A stretch of 64,000 nt of DNA. Source: Curtobacterium salicis. GTDB taxonomy: Bacteria; Actinomycetota; Actinomycetes; Actinomycetales; Microbacteriaceae. Below the pieces are notes generated by a model that worked only from the letters and a program-made list of their open reading frames with translations, ran no database searches and was not told the DNA's origin. Numbering within the stretch: position 1 is the stretch's first letter; each line of letters opens with the position of its first letter. Shown piece by piece: positions 1 to 8,152 of this stretch. The translations under genes were made by a program, and so were the position numbers. The stretch lies in contig NZ_JAAOYO010000002.1 in the NCBI RefSeq assembly GCF_011759505.1, forward strand, positions 124,001 through 188,000, in the 5' to 3' direction.

Positions 1-76
1 CCAGCACCAGCGTTCCGGGCAGCGCCGTTCCGCCCGATGTGCTCCCGGTCCCCGCGTCCGCGGTCACCACGCTCAT
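1..76 (-). CDS. 5' end of an unidentified gene running off the left edge, probably SOS-regulated
   Basis: The leftward frame from ATG at 76 is open to the window edge and starts MSVVTADAGTGST. Third codon positions are almost all G or C, which favours this frame. A second open frame begins at ATG 107, which is where transcription from the promoter at 114-142 should start, so a leaderless alternative start (MQTAAALRSPDERG) cannot be excluded, though its third-position GC is lower. About 25 residues are visible, too few to name the product. Two LexA-type boxes directly upstream point to a DNA-damage-inducible gene. Confidence 0.4.
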   Translation of the reverse strand, partial: MSVVTADAGTGSTSGGTALPGTLVL

Positions 77-113
77 CGGGCGACCGGAGTGCCGCCGCCG
101 TCTGCATGCCCTC

Positions 114-142
114 ATATTCGAACATGTGTTCGATCATGTCAA
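114..142 (-). promoter_or_regulatory. Leftward promoter with an SOS box in its spacer
   Basis: On the minus strand TTGACA (142-137) is followed after 17 nt by GAATAT (119-114). The spacer contains almost the whole of SOS box 1. Transcription should start near 107. Confidence 0.6.
118..133 (-). promoter_or_regulatory. SOS box 1 (LexA site)
   Basis: TCGAACATGTGTTCGA is a perfect palindrome matching the Gram-positive/actinobacterial LexA pattern CGAAC-N4-GTTCG. It lies between the -35 (TTGACA, 137-142) and the -10-like hexamer (GAATAT, 114-119) of the leftward promoter, so LexA bound here would block RNA polymerase. Confidence 0.85.
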
Positions 143-170
143 CCAGCACCGACATCCGGTGGACAACCGG

Positions 171-186
171 TCGAACACCCGTTCGA
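171..186 (-). promoter_or_regulatory. SOS box 2 (LexA site)
   Basis: TCGAACACCCGTTCGA is a second perfect CGAAC-N4-GTTCG palindrome, 53 bp upstream of the first (start to start), about five helical turns. It lies between the pabB stop codon (204) and the leftward promoter. It serves the gene leaving the window, not pabB, which ends here. Confidence 0.8.
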
Positions 187-203
187 GTGACCAGGAGGGC
201 GGA

Positions 204-1766
204 CTACCAGCGCGCCACGGCACCGATCCCGCCGAGCACCGACCGCGTCTTCGTCTCGACCTCGTCCGCCTCGTCCGCCGCCGTGGAGGACCACGTCACC
301 GCACCACCGGCCCCGAGGGACCGGCTCCGCACACCGCCGTCCGGACGGAGGACCGTCACCAGTGTCCGGATCGCCACCGACAGATCGACCGCACCGCTCG
401 CCGAGAAGTACCCGATCGCCCCCGAGTAGACCCCGCGCGGTGCCCCTTCCAGACGGTCCGCGATCGCCGTGGCGCTGCGCTTCGGCGCGCCGGTCATCGA
501 CCCCGGTGGGAACGCGGCGCGCACCACCGCGGCCCGGGAGGCGCCTCCCGGCAGCACGCCGGCGACCGTCGACACCAGCTGGTGCACACTGGCGTAGGTC
601 TCGACGTCGCAGAGCCGCTCGACGTGCACCGAGCCCGGGCGCGCCGTCCGCAGCAGGTCGTTCCGCAGCAGGTCGACGATCATCACGTTCTCGGCACGGT
701 CCTTCGCGCTGGCGGCGAGCTCCGCGCGTGTCGCGGCGTCCGTCACCGGGTCCGGGTGGCGGGGACGGGTGCCCTTGATCGGTTCGGCGAGGACGCCCCC
801 GTCGGCGTCGATCCGCAGGAACCGTTCGGGTGAGCGGCTGGCGATCCGCAGGTCACCCCAGCGCAGGTAGGCGCCGAACGGGACCGGGTCACCCGCGCGC
901 ACCCGCCGGTACTCCGCCAGGTGGCGGTCGTCCCCACCGCTCGGCGACGCGTCCGGCACGGCGAAGGCGGTCGTCAGGCACACCTGGAACGCGTTGCCCT
1001 CGCGGATCTCGTGGCGGCACGCGTCCACCGCGTGTTCGTAGGCGGCGCGGCGGACGCGCCCATGAGCCTCCCGGACGGCACGGGTGCCGGTCCCGTCACC
1101 GACGGCCCCGCCGCTGGCCGGGAGGCGCGGGCGTGCCGCCGTGACGTCGTCCTGCGTCGTCGACGCGCGCACCTCCGCCAGCCACGCCCGGTTCGCGCCG
1201 GAGGCCTCCGGCGCGTCGTCGTCCACGAGGGCGACCGCCCAGGCGGAACCGTCGGCGCGGACCAGGACGGCGCGGTCGACGAACCGGAGGTCGGCGTCGG
1301 CGTGTCCGTCGGCGGTCCGGTCGGGTCCGTCGACCTCACGGCCGAGTTCGTAGCCGAGGAACCCCACCCAGCCGAGGGCGAACGCGCACCCCGGCAGTGG
1401 TTCGTGGAGCGTCGGGGTGCGTCGCAGCAGGTCGTCGAGGACGGCGAAGGCCGGGCGGTCCTCGGTCCGGGCCGGGCCGAACCACCGGACGGCGGCGTCG
1501 GACGCCGTGACGTGGGCGACCCGGTCCTCGTGCCGGAGCCGGGCACCGAAGGGTCCGTCCGCCACCGCGAGGACCGACCACGCCGCGCGCACGGACGCTG
1601 CGGCCGGCGACCCGGCGGGCAGCGCGGAGTCCAGCCACACCAGGTCCGCGGTGCTGCCCCGGGCGAGCTCGCCGAGGTCGGGCACGTCGGCGAGCCGCTG
1701 GACCGCGATCCGCGGCGACTCCGCGGGACGGTCCGGCGTGACGCTCAGACCGCCGAGATCGTCCAT
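204..1766 (-). CDS. pabB: Aminodeoxychorismate synthase component I
   Basis: Converts chorismate and ammonia to 4-amino-4-deoxychorismate for p-aminobenzoate and folate synthesis. The 520-residue chorismate-binding protein has the motif PIKGTRPR near residue 331; the Lys is typical of PabB where TrpE has Ala. It also has ENVMIVDLLRNDL and SMTGAPK (near residue 426), and an N-terminal TrpE/PabB-like region up to about residue 200. Start ATG 1766 overlaps the end of the upstream epimerase gene by 22 nt, which suggests translational coupling although the products are unrelated. Neither a glutaminase subunit (PabA) nor PabC is visible in the window; one could follow to the left. The assignment over TrpE rests on the PIKGT motif and is strong. 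Confidence 0.88.
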   Translation of the reverse strand: MDDLGGLSVTPDRPAESPRIAVQRLADVPDLGELARGSTADLVWLDSALPAGSPAAASVRAAWSVLAVADGPFGARLRHEDRVAHVTASDAAVRWFGPARTEDRPAFAVLDDLLRRTPTLHEPLPGCAFALGWVGFLGYELGREVDGPDRTADGHADADLRFVDRAVLVRADGSAWAVALVDDDAPEASGANRAWLAEVRASTTQDDVTAARPRLPASGGAVGDGTGTRAVREAHGRVRRAAYEHAVDACRHEIREGNAFQVCLTTAFAVPDASPSGGDDRHLAEYRRVRAGDPVPFGAYLRWGDLRIASRSPERFLRIDADGGVLAEPIKGTRPRHPDPVTDAATRAELAASAKDRAENVMIVDLLRNDLLRTARPGSVHVERLCDVETYASVHQLVSTVAGVLPGGASRAAVVRAAFPPGSMTGAPKRSATAIADRLEGAPRGVYSGAIGYFSASGAVDLSVAIRTLVTVLRPDGGVRSRSLGAGGAVTWSSTAADEADEVETKTRSVLGGIGAVARW

Positions 1767-2683
1767 GTGGCGGCGTGCGCGTCCCCGGGCTCGAGCACGA
1801 CGAGGCCCGCATCGACGTCGTCGGCGAAGGCATCGGTGTTGAAGGCGTTCGGGGCGCACGTCATCGGCTCGACGGCCAGGCCGGAGCGGTGGTACTCGGG
1901 GACGACGTGGTCGGCGGTGTGCACCTGCGCCCACCCGCAGTCCGTGCCGAAGGCGACGCGGACGCCGTGCCCGTCCGCGGCGGTGACGGTGATGGCCGCG
2001 ATGCCGTCGGTGTCGCGGTCGAACCCGGTGAAGGCGTGGTCGATGAACCGGCTGCCGATCGGCGTCGGTCGGCGGAGGTCGAACTCGTCGTGCACCGGCA
2101 CCAGGTCGGTCGGGATGAGCCGGTCCTCGGTGACCTCGAGCACCTCGGCCGCGGGGAGCGTCAGCGTCCAGTCGTCGACCGTGCCGGCACCGGCGACGAG
2201 GTACGGGTGCGGTCCGGTCCCCCATGGAGCGCGGTCGTCCCCGGTGTTCGTGCCCGTGATGGTGGTGTGCAGGCCGTCGGCGTCCAGGCGGTACTCGACC
2301 CGCACCTCGACGCGGGCGGGGTAGCCCTCCTGCGGCTGCACCGTGGTGGTGAGGACGACCCGGTCCGCGTCCTGCTCGACGACGACGAAGTCGGTCCACG
2401 CCACGAGACCGTGCAGTGCGTGGGAGCGCTTCGGCTCGGTCAACGCGAGCTCGTGCTCGATGCCGTCGAAGGTGTACCGGCCGTCGACGACGCGGTTCGG
2501 CCACGGGGCGAGGACGGCGCCGCGGAAGACCGGGCGGACGTCGTCGGCGTCGAACGTGGTGATGAGGTCCCGACCGTCGTGCCGCAGTGCCCGCAGGGTC
2601 GCTCCCACGCTCGCGATGTCGGCGGTGTACCCGCCGGAGGCGATGGACGTCTGGGTTCCGGACCGGGGCGCAGCGCTGCTCAT
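1745..2683 (-). CDS. Aldose 1-epimerase family protein
   Basis: Galactose-mutarotase-like enzyme expected to interconvert alpha and beta anomers of aldoses in the cytoplasm. The 312-residue protein has family landmarks: APWPNRV, SHALHG, GPHPYL and a C-terminal EPMTCAPNAFN segment that supplies the catalytic Glu region. The sugar substrate cannot be read from the sequence. ATG 2683 is chosen because the longer frame upstream runs through the tRNA gene. TACGCT (2690-2695) lies exactly 6 nt before the ATG, the arrangement expected of a leaderless transcript. A terminator hairpin separates it from tRNA-Ala. Confidence 0.85.
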   Translation of the reverse strand: MSSAAPRSGTQTSIASGGYTADIASVGATLRALRHDGRDLITTFDADDVRPVFRGAVLAPWPNRVVDGRYTFDGIEHELALTEPKRSHALHGLVAWTDFVVVEQDADRVVLTTTVQPQEGYPARVEVRVEYRLDADGLHTTITGTNTGDDRAPWGTGPHPYLVAGAGTVDDWTLTLPAAEVLEVTEDRLIPTDLVPVHDEFDLRRPTPIGSRFIDHAFTGFDRDTDGIAAITVTAADGHGVRVAFGTDCGWAQVHTADHVVPEYHRSGLAVEPMTCAPNAFNTDAFADDVDAGLVVLEPGDAHAATWTISAV

Positions 2684-2737
2684 GCGCTCAGCGTATCGGG
2701 CGGCCGAGGACGACCGACACGACCGCGGAACGGCGAA

Positions 2738-2766
2738 AGCCCCGGCACTCGAAGAGTGTCGGGGCT
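2738..2766 (-). terminator. Terminator after tRNA-Ala
   Basis: AGCCCCG-x-CACTC / GAGTG-x-CGGGGCT forms a 13-pair stem (one G-T pair) with a 3-nt loop, followed on the minus strand by TTTCG. It lies 12 nt past the 3' end of tRNA-Ala. Confidence 0.75.
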
Positions 2767-2777
2767 CAGCGTCTGGG

Positions 2778-2850
2778 TGGATCTGAGGGGACTCGAACCC
2801 CTGACCCCCTGCATGCCATGCAGGTGCGCTACCAGCTGCGCCACAGACCC
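2778..2850 (-). tRNA. tRNA-Ala(GGC)
   Basis: A 73-nt cloverleaf reads on the minus strand: acceptor stem GGGTCTG/CAGATCC, D arm GGCGCAGCTGGTAGCGC, anticodon stem CCTGC/GCAGG with loop ATGGCAT (anticodon GGC), T arm GGGGTTCGAGTCCCC and discriminator A. CCA is not encoded. Confidence 0.97.
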
Positions 2851-2991
2851 AGAACATGTACGACGAAGCGAACCTGACCGGCTTGCTCCGTTCCCCCGGT
2901 TCCCCGGAGGCACCAGTACAGCGTACACCACGCCAACACCGGGTGACGAAATCGTCCCCGCCACCCGGGCGCGTCGCGCTGGCGACCGGTG

Positions 2992-3384
2992 TCAGGCCGT
3001 CTGCTCGGCGGCCTGCGACTGGTCGGCCGGCAGCTCGAGCGGGATGACCGGGCAGTCCGACCAGAGGCGCTCGAGGGAGTAGTACTGACGCTCTTCCTCG
3101 TGGAAGACGTGCACGACGATGTCCCCGAAGTCGATGAGTGCCCAGCGGCCTTCGCTCCGGCCTTCGCGACGCAACGGCTTCGCACCGGCCTGGAGCAGAC
3201 GGTCTTCGATCTCGTCGGCGATGGCGAGCACGTTGCGCTCGTTCCGGCCGGTGGCGAGCAGGAAGACGTCCGTGAGCTGGAGCGGTCGGGTGACGTCGAG
3301 GGCGACGAGGTCCTCGGCCTGCTTGGAGTCGGCCGCTTGAGCGGCGATCTGCGTGAGTTCGAGTGCGCGAGCGGAGGCGGTCAC
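2992..3384 (-). CDS. rsfS: Ribosome silencing factor RsfS
   Basis: Binds ribosomal protein L14 on the 50S subunit and blocks subunit joining when nutrients are scarce. The 130-residue protein has the family core, including ALDVTRPLQLTDVFLLATG, RRAEGRSEGRWALIDFGDIVVH-type text and HVFHEEERQYYSLERLW. GTG start at 3384 is preceded by GGAAGGA at a good distance. It lies downstream of nadD and a large membrane protein, the usual nadD-rsfS neighbourhood with one gene inserted. Confidence 0.95.
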   Translation of the reverse strand: MTASARALELTQIAAQAADSKQAEDLVALDVTRPLQLTDVFLLATGRNERNVLAIADEIEDRLLQAGAKPLRREGRSEGRWALIDFGDIVVHVFHEEERQYYSLERLWSDCPVIPLELPADQSQAAEQTA

Positions 3385-3473
3385 GGATTCCTTCCGGTGG
3401 TCATCCCGACGGAGGCGTCGTGATGTTCATGATGGGACACGATCATAGGCCAGACCGCCGACACGTGGGTCGG

Positions 3474-3496
3474 CCCTGCGGGCGACGCCCGCAGGG
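3474..3496 (-). terminator. Terminator-like hairpin
   Basis: CCCTGCGGGC-GAC-GCCCGCAGGG is a perfect 10-bp stem with a 3-nt loop, 12 nt past the stop of the gene ending at 3509. There is no T tract, so termination is plausible but not certain. Confidence 0.5.
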
Positions 3497-3508
3497 ACCC
3501 GGGCTCGG

Positions 3509-5131
3509 TCAGGAGCCGAAGAAGTTCGTCGCGACGAGCGCGACGACGATGACGCCGGCAGCGACCACGCCGACGGCACTCGCGGCGACGGCCAACACGA
3601 CCGGCGTCTTCGAGTCCTTCGGCTTGGCGGCGGCGAGCACGACCTGGCGGGTCGACGTGTGGCTCGAGACCGCACGGCTGGCGCGGACCGGGCTGGCGTC
3701 CGTGTCGGGCTGCTCGTCGTGCTGCTCGAGCAGGCGGTCGACCTCGGCGCCGTCGATCGGCCGGTGCGACCCGGTCGACGAGAGCGACGACGGCAGGTCG
3801 ATCGACCCGGTGAGGATCACCTCGCCGGTGGCGTTGAGCGCACCGGTCGGATCGGCCAGGGCCGAGTTCGGCAGGATCAGCGCGTTCGTGTGTGACTCGG
3901 CGACGCGGCGCGAACCGGTCTCCTCGTCGTGCACCTCGGCGTCGTTGGAGTCGTGCGCGAACGTCGACCAGTGGCCGGCCGGAGCCTGGAAGGCCGTGGT
4001 GACGGGCTTCGGCTCGCGCGGCGCGTCGGAGGACGTCGGACGCGGAGTCGATCCCGGCTGCGTGGCGGACTGCGGACGCGACACGGGAGCGTCCGCCGGC
4101 ACCACGACCGGGACCTCGTTCGTGTCGTCGTCGTCGAGGTCGAGCGGGAACACACCCGGGGCTGCGGCGGGCAGTTCGGCAGCCGGCGCGGCGACGTCGT
4201 CGTCCGCGGCCATGATGGCGTCCGGGTCCGCGTCGTGCGGCGCCCACGTGGTGCGGTGCTGGCGGGGTTCCTCGCCGTGCGCCGCGGCTTCCTCGAGGGG
4301 CTCGATGGCGTCCGGCGAACCGTCGGCAGCGGTGGCCTGCTCGACGGCAGCGGGCTCGAGGTGGCTGATCTCGGGGTTCGGGTCCTGCCAGTGCGAGGAC
4401 TCGTCGTCCTCGGAGTCAGCGGACGCCCCAGCACGGTCCCCGTCGGGCTGCACGGCGTCGGTCTGCTCGGCGCCGGCCTGCTCGGCGCCGGCCTGCGCGG
4501 TGGCAGCCTGTGCAGCGTCGGTGTGCTCGTCTCCGTCGGAGCCGTCCGCGCCGTCGGCGACCACGCCAGGGTCACGGGTCGCGTCATCGCCCGCGTCGGA
4601 CCGGTCGTCCGTCGGCCCGTCGAACCCGAGGGGCACGAGCGACGAGGACTGCGCCCCGATGCCGGCGGCTGCGGCTTCGACCGGGGTCGACAGCGGCGGG
4701 ACCTGGGCGTCGGGAGCCGGCCCGGAGCCCGGGTCCGTCAGCGTGCCCAGGACGTCCTGGACGGTGCGGTCCGACGACTGCGGTGTCGGGTTCTGCAGCG
4801 GGACCGGACGGCCACCCTGCTGCTGGGCCTCGCGCAGCAGCCGGAGCTGCCGGCGGGACATGCCGCCGGTGCCGGGGACGATCTCGGTCGCAGAAGCGGG
4901 AGGCACGTCGGACACACCGGTGACGGTGCCCGCGGATCGCGGTGCGGCCTGGGCGGCCGCGGCGGAACCGGGCGCGACGTGCGAACCGGGGCGACGACGC
5001 GCCTCCGGCGAGGTCGAGGCGGCGACGACGGTCGGCGGCGGCGTCGCGGGCTGGGCACCGCCAGAGGCGGCGCGTTCGCGCTCACGCATCTGGCGCCGCG
5101 ACAGCGGCGGCTGCGCGTCGGACGGACTCAT
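3509..5131 (-). CDS. Large low-complexity protein with C-terminal membrane anchor
   Basis: Function not recognised. The 540 residues start [20 protein letters not shown] and then form a long Asp/Ala/Pro/Glu-rich, probably disordered region to about residue 500, including short repeats of [15 protein letters not shown] type near residue 210. A single hydrophobic helix ([20 protein letters not shown]) occupies roughly residues 508-535 and the chain ends NFFGS, so it is tail-anchored with the acidic part inside the cell. The start overlaps the nadD stop by 4 nt (ATGA), so the two are translationally coupled. LytR/CpsA-type genes often occupy this place in actinobacteria, but no LCP domain is visible here. 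Confidence 0.75.
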   Translation of the reverse strand: MSPSDAQPPLSRRQMRERERAASGGAQPATPPPTVVAASTSPEARRRPGSHVAPGSAAAAQAAPRSAGTVTGVSDVPPASATEIVPGTGGMSRRQLRLLREAQQQGGRPVPLQNPTPQSSDRTVQDVLGTLTDPGSGPAPDAQVPPLSTPVEAAAAGIGAQSSSLVPLGFDGPTDDRSDAGDDATRDPGVVADGADGSDGDEHTDAAQAATAQAGAEQAGAEQTDAVQPDGDRAGASADSEDDESSHWQDPNPEISHLEPAAVEQATAADGSPDAIEPLEEAAAHGEEPRQHRTTWAPHDADPDAIMAADDDVAAPAAELPAAAPGVFPLDLDDDDTNEVPVVVPADAPVSRPQSATQPGSTPRPTSSDAPREPKPVTTAFQAPAGHWSTFAHDSNDAEVHDEETGSRRVAESHTNALILPNSALADPTGALNATGEVILTGSIDLPSSLSSTGSHRPIDGAEVDRLLEQHDEQPDTDASPVRASRAVSSHTSTRQVVLAAAKPKDSKTPVVLAVAASAVGVVAAGVIVVALVATNFFGS

Positions 5132-5727
5132 GCAACGCTCCGATACAGATGGTGCTTCGAGATGTACTGGACGACGCCGTCGGGCACGAGGTACCAGACG
5201 GGGGACCCGCTCCGCACCCGGTCGCGGCAGTCGGTCGAGGAGATCGCCAGCGCGGGGACCTCGAGAACACTAACGTCCCGTTCTGGGAGTCCGGTGATGC
5301 TCAGCTGGTGACCGGGTCGGGTGACGGCGACGAAGTGCGCCAGGTCCCACAGACCGTCGTGGTCCTTCCATTCGACGATCTGCTGGACCGCGTCCGCTCC
5401 GGAGATGAAGACGAGCTGCGCGTCGGGCCGCTGCTCGTGCAGGTCGCGGAGGGTGTCCACCGTGTAGGTCGGGCCGGGGCGGTCGATGTCCACGCGGCTG
5501 ACCGTGAACATCGGGTTCGACGCGGTCGCGATCACGGTCATCAGGTACCGGTGCTCGGCGTCCGTGACGCCGGACTTCATGTAGGGCTGGCCGGTCGGTA
5601 CGAACACGACCTCGTCGAGGTCGAAGTGCTTCGCGACCTCGGACGCCGCCACGAGGTGACCGTGGTGGATCGGGTCGAACGTCCCGCCCATCACCCCGAT
5701 GCGCGGCCGACCCGTGCTCTCGAGCAT
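5128..5727 (-). CDS. nadD: Nicotinate-nucleotide adenylyltransferase
   Basis: Adenylates nicotinate mononucleotide to deamido-NAD in NAD synthesis. The 199-residue protein has [14 protein letters not shown] near the N-terminus (nucleotidyl-transferase HxGH motif), [11 protein letters not shown], and ISSTDCR near the C-terminus (ISSTxxR motif). ATG 5727 places the first strand 10 residues in, as in the family; the longer frame runs into the upstream gene. It is in a leftward run with proA and the small membrane protein before it. Confidence 0.95.
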   Translation of the reverse strand: MLESTGRPRIGVMGGTFDPIHHGHLVAASEVAKHFDLDEVVFVPTGQPYMKSGVTDAEHRYLMTVIATASNPMFTVSRVDIDRPGPTYTVDTLRDLHEQRPDAQLVFISGADAVQQIVEWKDHDGLWDLAHFVAVTRPGHQLSITGLPERDVSVLEVPALAISSTDCRDRVRSGSPVWYLVPDGVVQYISKHHLYRSVA

Positions 5728-5738
5728 CGGGTGGCGGA

Positions 5739-5939
5739 TCAGATCTTCGAGTGGCCGAACTCGTCCACACCGGTCTCGTGCTGCCGGGTGGCCTGGAACT
5801 TGTGCGAGTGGCGGTAGGCGACGTCGCGGAAGCTCCACGTGACGAAGCCGAGGAGGGTGAAGACGCAGGCCGCGACGATCGGGAAGACGATCGCGGGGAC
5901 GCCGGCCGCGTGTTCTGCGGCTTCAGCGAGGAGTGACAT
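5739..5939 (-). CDS. Small membrane protein between proA and nadD
   Basis: A 66-residue protein beginning [20 protein letters not shown], with one strong transmembrane helix (about residues 15-37) and a hydrophilic, His-rich tail ([14 protein letters not shown]). GGAG lies about 9 nt before the ATG. Its place just before nadD and its clean codon use support a real gene. Function unknown. Confidence 0.75.
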   Translation of the reverse strand: MSLLAEAAEHAAGVPAIVFPIVAACVFTLLGFVTWSFRDVAYRHSHKFQATRQHETGVDEFGHSKI

Positions 5940-5980
5940 CTGGCAGTGCTCCGATCGATCGAGGAAGACTCCGGACCATC

Positions 5981-7261
5981 CTAGCCGCGGATGTGTCCCT
6001 GCCCGCGCACGAGCCACTTGGTGCTCGTGAGTTCCGGTAGCCCCATCGGGCCCCGTGCGTGCAGCTTCTGCGTGGAGATGCCGACCTCGGCGCCGAACCC
6101 GAACTCTCCGCCGTCGGTGAAGCGCGTCGACGCGTTGACCATCACCACGGCCGAGTCGACGCCCGCCAGGAAGTGCTCGGCGGTGTCGACGTCGTTCGTG
6201 ACGATGGACTCGGTGTGGTGCGTGGACCACTCGGCGATGTGCGCCATCGCCGCATCGACGTCGGCGACGACGCGGATCGACAGGTCGAGGTCCATCGACT
6301 CGGTCCCCCAGTCGGCCTCGGTCGCCCGCAGCACCCCGGGGACGATCGTCCGGGTGGCGTCGTCGCCGCGCAGCGTCACGCCGGCGGCCCGGAGACGGTC
6401 GGCGAGCACCGGCAGGAGTCGCTCGGCCGCCCGCTCGTGGACCAGCAGCGTCTCGAGGGCGTTGCACACGCTCGGCCGCTGGACCTTGCTGTTGAGGACG
6501 ATGTCCACGGCTCGGTCGACCGGGGCGGACTCGTCGAGGAAGACGTGCACGACGCCGGCACCCGTCTCGATGACGGGCACCTGCGACTCGGTGACCACGG
6601 TCTGGATGAGCGAGGCGCTGCCCCGCGGGATGAGGACGTCGACCAGGCCGCGGGCGCGCATGAGTTCTGTTGCACCGGCGCGTCCGAGCGGGTCGATCGT
6701 CTGCACCAGGTCGCGCGGCAGCCCGACCGAGGCGATCGCGTCCTGGATCCGGCGCACGAGCACCGCGTTGGTCCGCTGCGCCGCCGACCCACCGCGGAGG
6801 ACCACGGCGTTGCCGGACTTCAGCGCCAGCGCGGCGATGTCGACCGTGACGTTCGGGCGCGCCTCGTAGATCGCCCCGACGACCCCGAACGGCACCCGGA
6901 CCTGCGCGAGCTGCAGCCCGTTCGGCAGGACCGAGCCACGGACGTGCTCCCCCACCGGGTCCGTCAGGCCCACCACGTGTTCGACCGCGTCCGCCAGCGC
7001 GTCCACCCGGTCGACGTCGAGCCGCAGTCGGTCCAGCAGGCCAGAGGTCAGCCCGCTGGCCTCTCCCGCGACCAGGTCCTCGTGGTTCGCGGTGACGATC
7101 TCCGCCGTGCCGGCGCGCAGCTCGAGGGCGATCGCCCGGAGCGCGGCGTCCTTCCGCACCGTCGTCGTGGTCGCCAGCACCGTCGCGGCTGCCCGGGCAG
7201 CGGTCAGCGTCTCGACGAGGGACGTGCCGACGGAGTTCTGCGCGGGAGCGGTGAGCGACAT
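5981..7261 (-). CDS. proA: Gamma-glutamyl phosphate reductase
   Basis: NADPH-dependent reduction of gamma-glutamyl phosphate to glutamate 5-semialdehyde, the second step of proline synthesis. The 426-residue protein of the aldehyde dehydrogenase superfamily has the nucleophile Cys in QRPSVCNALE, FGVVGAIYEARPNVT near residue 120, and the C-terminal GGEFGFGAEVGISTQKLHARGP motif. TAGGAT (7268-7273) lies exactly 6 nt upstream of the ATG, a leaderless arrangement that would give proA its own promoter despite being downstream of proB. Confidence 0.96.
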   Translation of the reverse strand: MSLTAPAQNSVGTSLVETLTAARAAATVLATTTTVRKDAALRAIALELRAGTAEIVTANHEDLVAGEASGLTSGLLDRLRLDVDRVDALADAVEHVVGLTDPVGEHVRGSVLPNGLQLAQVRVPFGVVGAIYEARPNVTVDIAALALKSGNAVVLRGGSAAQRTNAVLVRRIQDAIASVGLPRDLVQTIDPLGRAGATELMRARGLVDVLIPRGSASLIQTVVTESQVPVIETGAGVVHVFLDESAPVDRAVDIVLNSKVQRPSVCNALETLLVHERAAERLLPVLADRLRAAGVTLRGDDATRTIVPGVLRATEADWGTESMDLDLSIRVVADVDAAMAHIAEWSTHHTESIVTNDVDTAEHFLAGVDSAVVMVNASTRFTDGGEFGFGAEVGISTQKLHARGPMGLPELTSTKWLVRGQGHIRG

Positions 7262-7290
7262 GACCCGATCCTAGGTCAGCGGTCCGTCCG

Positions 7291-7314
7291 GGACGGGAGG
7301 CGTGCCTCCCGTCC
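7291..7314 (-). terminator. Hairpin between proB and proA
   Basis: GGACGGGAGGC-GT-GCCTCCCGTCC is a perfect 11-bp inverted repeat, 15 nt past the proB stop. It could terminate transcripts coming from obg-proB, which fits with a separate promoter just before proA. Confidence 0.5.
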
Positions 7315-7329
7315 GACGGTCGCCGGCCG

Positions 7330-8148
7330 TCAGGCGCGGGGTGCGGCCCGGAACCAGGTGCCGACGTGCTCCCCGCCGAGCGCACGCTCGACCAGGGACG
7401 TGGCCGTGACGAGCACGGCGGTGCCTGCCTCGGCCGCGAGACGGGCGGCGGCGACCTTCGTGCCGGCGCCGCCGGTGCCGACACCGGCCGCGCCGATCGA
7501 CCCGAAGGTGACCCCGGCGAGCTCGTCGCCGAACGGGACCTCGTCGATGCGGGTGGCGCCGGGCTGCTCCGGCGGCTTCGTGTACAGGGCCTCGACGTCG
7601 GAGAGCAGCACCAGGGCGTCCGCCTCGACCTGCCGGGCGACGAGCGCCGCGAGCCGGTCGTTGTCACCGAACCGGATCTCGTGCGTGGCGACCGTGTCGT
7701 TCTCGTTGACGATCGGCAGCACCCGGAGTTCGAGCAGACGGTTCATCGCCCGCCGGGCGTTCACCCGGTGCGTCGGGTTCTGCAGGTCACCCGCGGTGAG
7801 GAGCACCTGCGCGGCCGTGACCCCGTGCCGGTCGAGTTCCTTCTGGTACCGGAAGACCAGCACGGCCTGCCCGGTCGCCGCTGCGGCCTGCTGCGTCGCG
7901 AGGTCCTCCGGACGTCCCTCGAGCCCGAGGAACGGGAACCCGGTGGCGATCGCACCGGAGGACACCAGGACGACCTCGGTCCCACGCCGGTAGGCGCGGA
8001 CCAGGGCGTCGACGAGCGGCCCGATCTGCGACGCGTTGTCGCCGCTGACCGACGAGGACCCGACCTTCACGACGATGCGGCGGGCACGCGGGATGTCCGC
8101 GCGCTCGACGACGGCGTTCGGGACGGGCACGCTGTTCGGTCCGGGCAC
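7330..8148 (-). CDS. proB: Glutamate 5-kinase, PUA-less form
   Basis: ATP-dependent phosphorylation of glutamate, the first and usually proline-inhibited step of proline synthesis. The kinase fold is complete: RIVVKVGSSSV near the N-terminus, SSGAIATG, and LPIVNENDTVAT. The chain ends shortly after the amino-acid-kinase domain, about 272 residues against about 370 for enzymes with a C-terminal PUA domain. No ATG is available after the obg stop. GTG 8148 (5 nt after that stop) and GTG 8130 are both possible, giving 272 or 266 residues, and neither has a clear Shine-Dalgarno sequence. Translation probably depends on coupling to obg. Confidence 0.92.
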   Translation of the reverse strand: MPGPNSVPVPNAVVERADIPRARRIVVKVGSSSVSGDNASQIGPLVDALVRAYRRGTEVVLVSSGAIATGFPFLGLEGRPEDLATQQAAAATGQAVLVFRYQKELDRHGVTAAQVLLTAGDLQNPTHRVNARRAMNRLLELRVLPIVNENDTVATHEIRFGDNDRLAALVARQVEADALVLLSDVEALYTKPPEQPGATRIDEVPFGDELAGVTFGSIGAAGVGTGGAGTKVAAARLAAEAGTAVLVTATSLVERALGGEHVGTWFRAAPRA

Positions 8149-8152
8149 GTGC

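Noticed and set aside
118-186. LexA control of pabB
   Set aside because: The boxes lie after the 3' end of pabB and their promoter points left, away from it.
1767-2504. N-terminal extension of pabB to 2504
   Set aside because: The extra frame is a shadow of the epimerase gene; PabB starts cleanly at ATG 1766.
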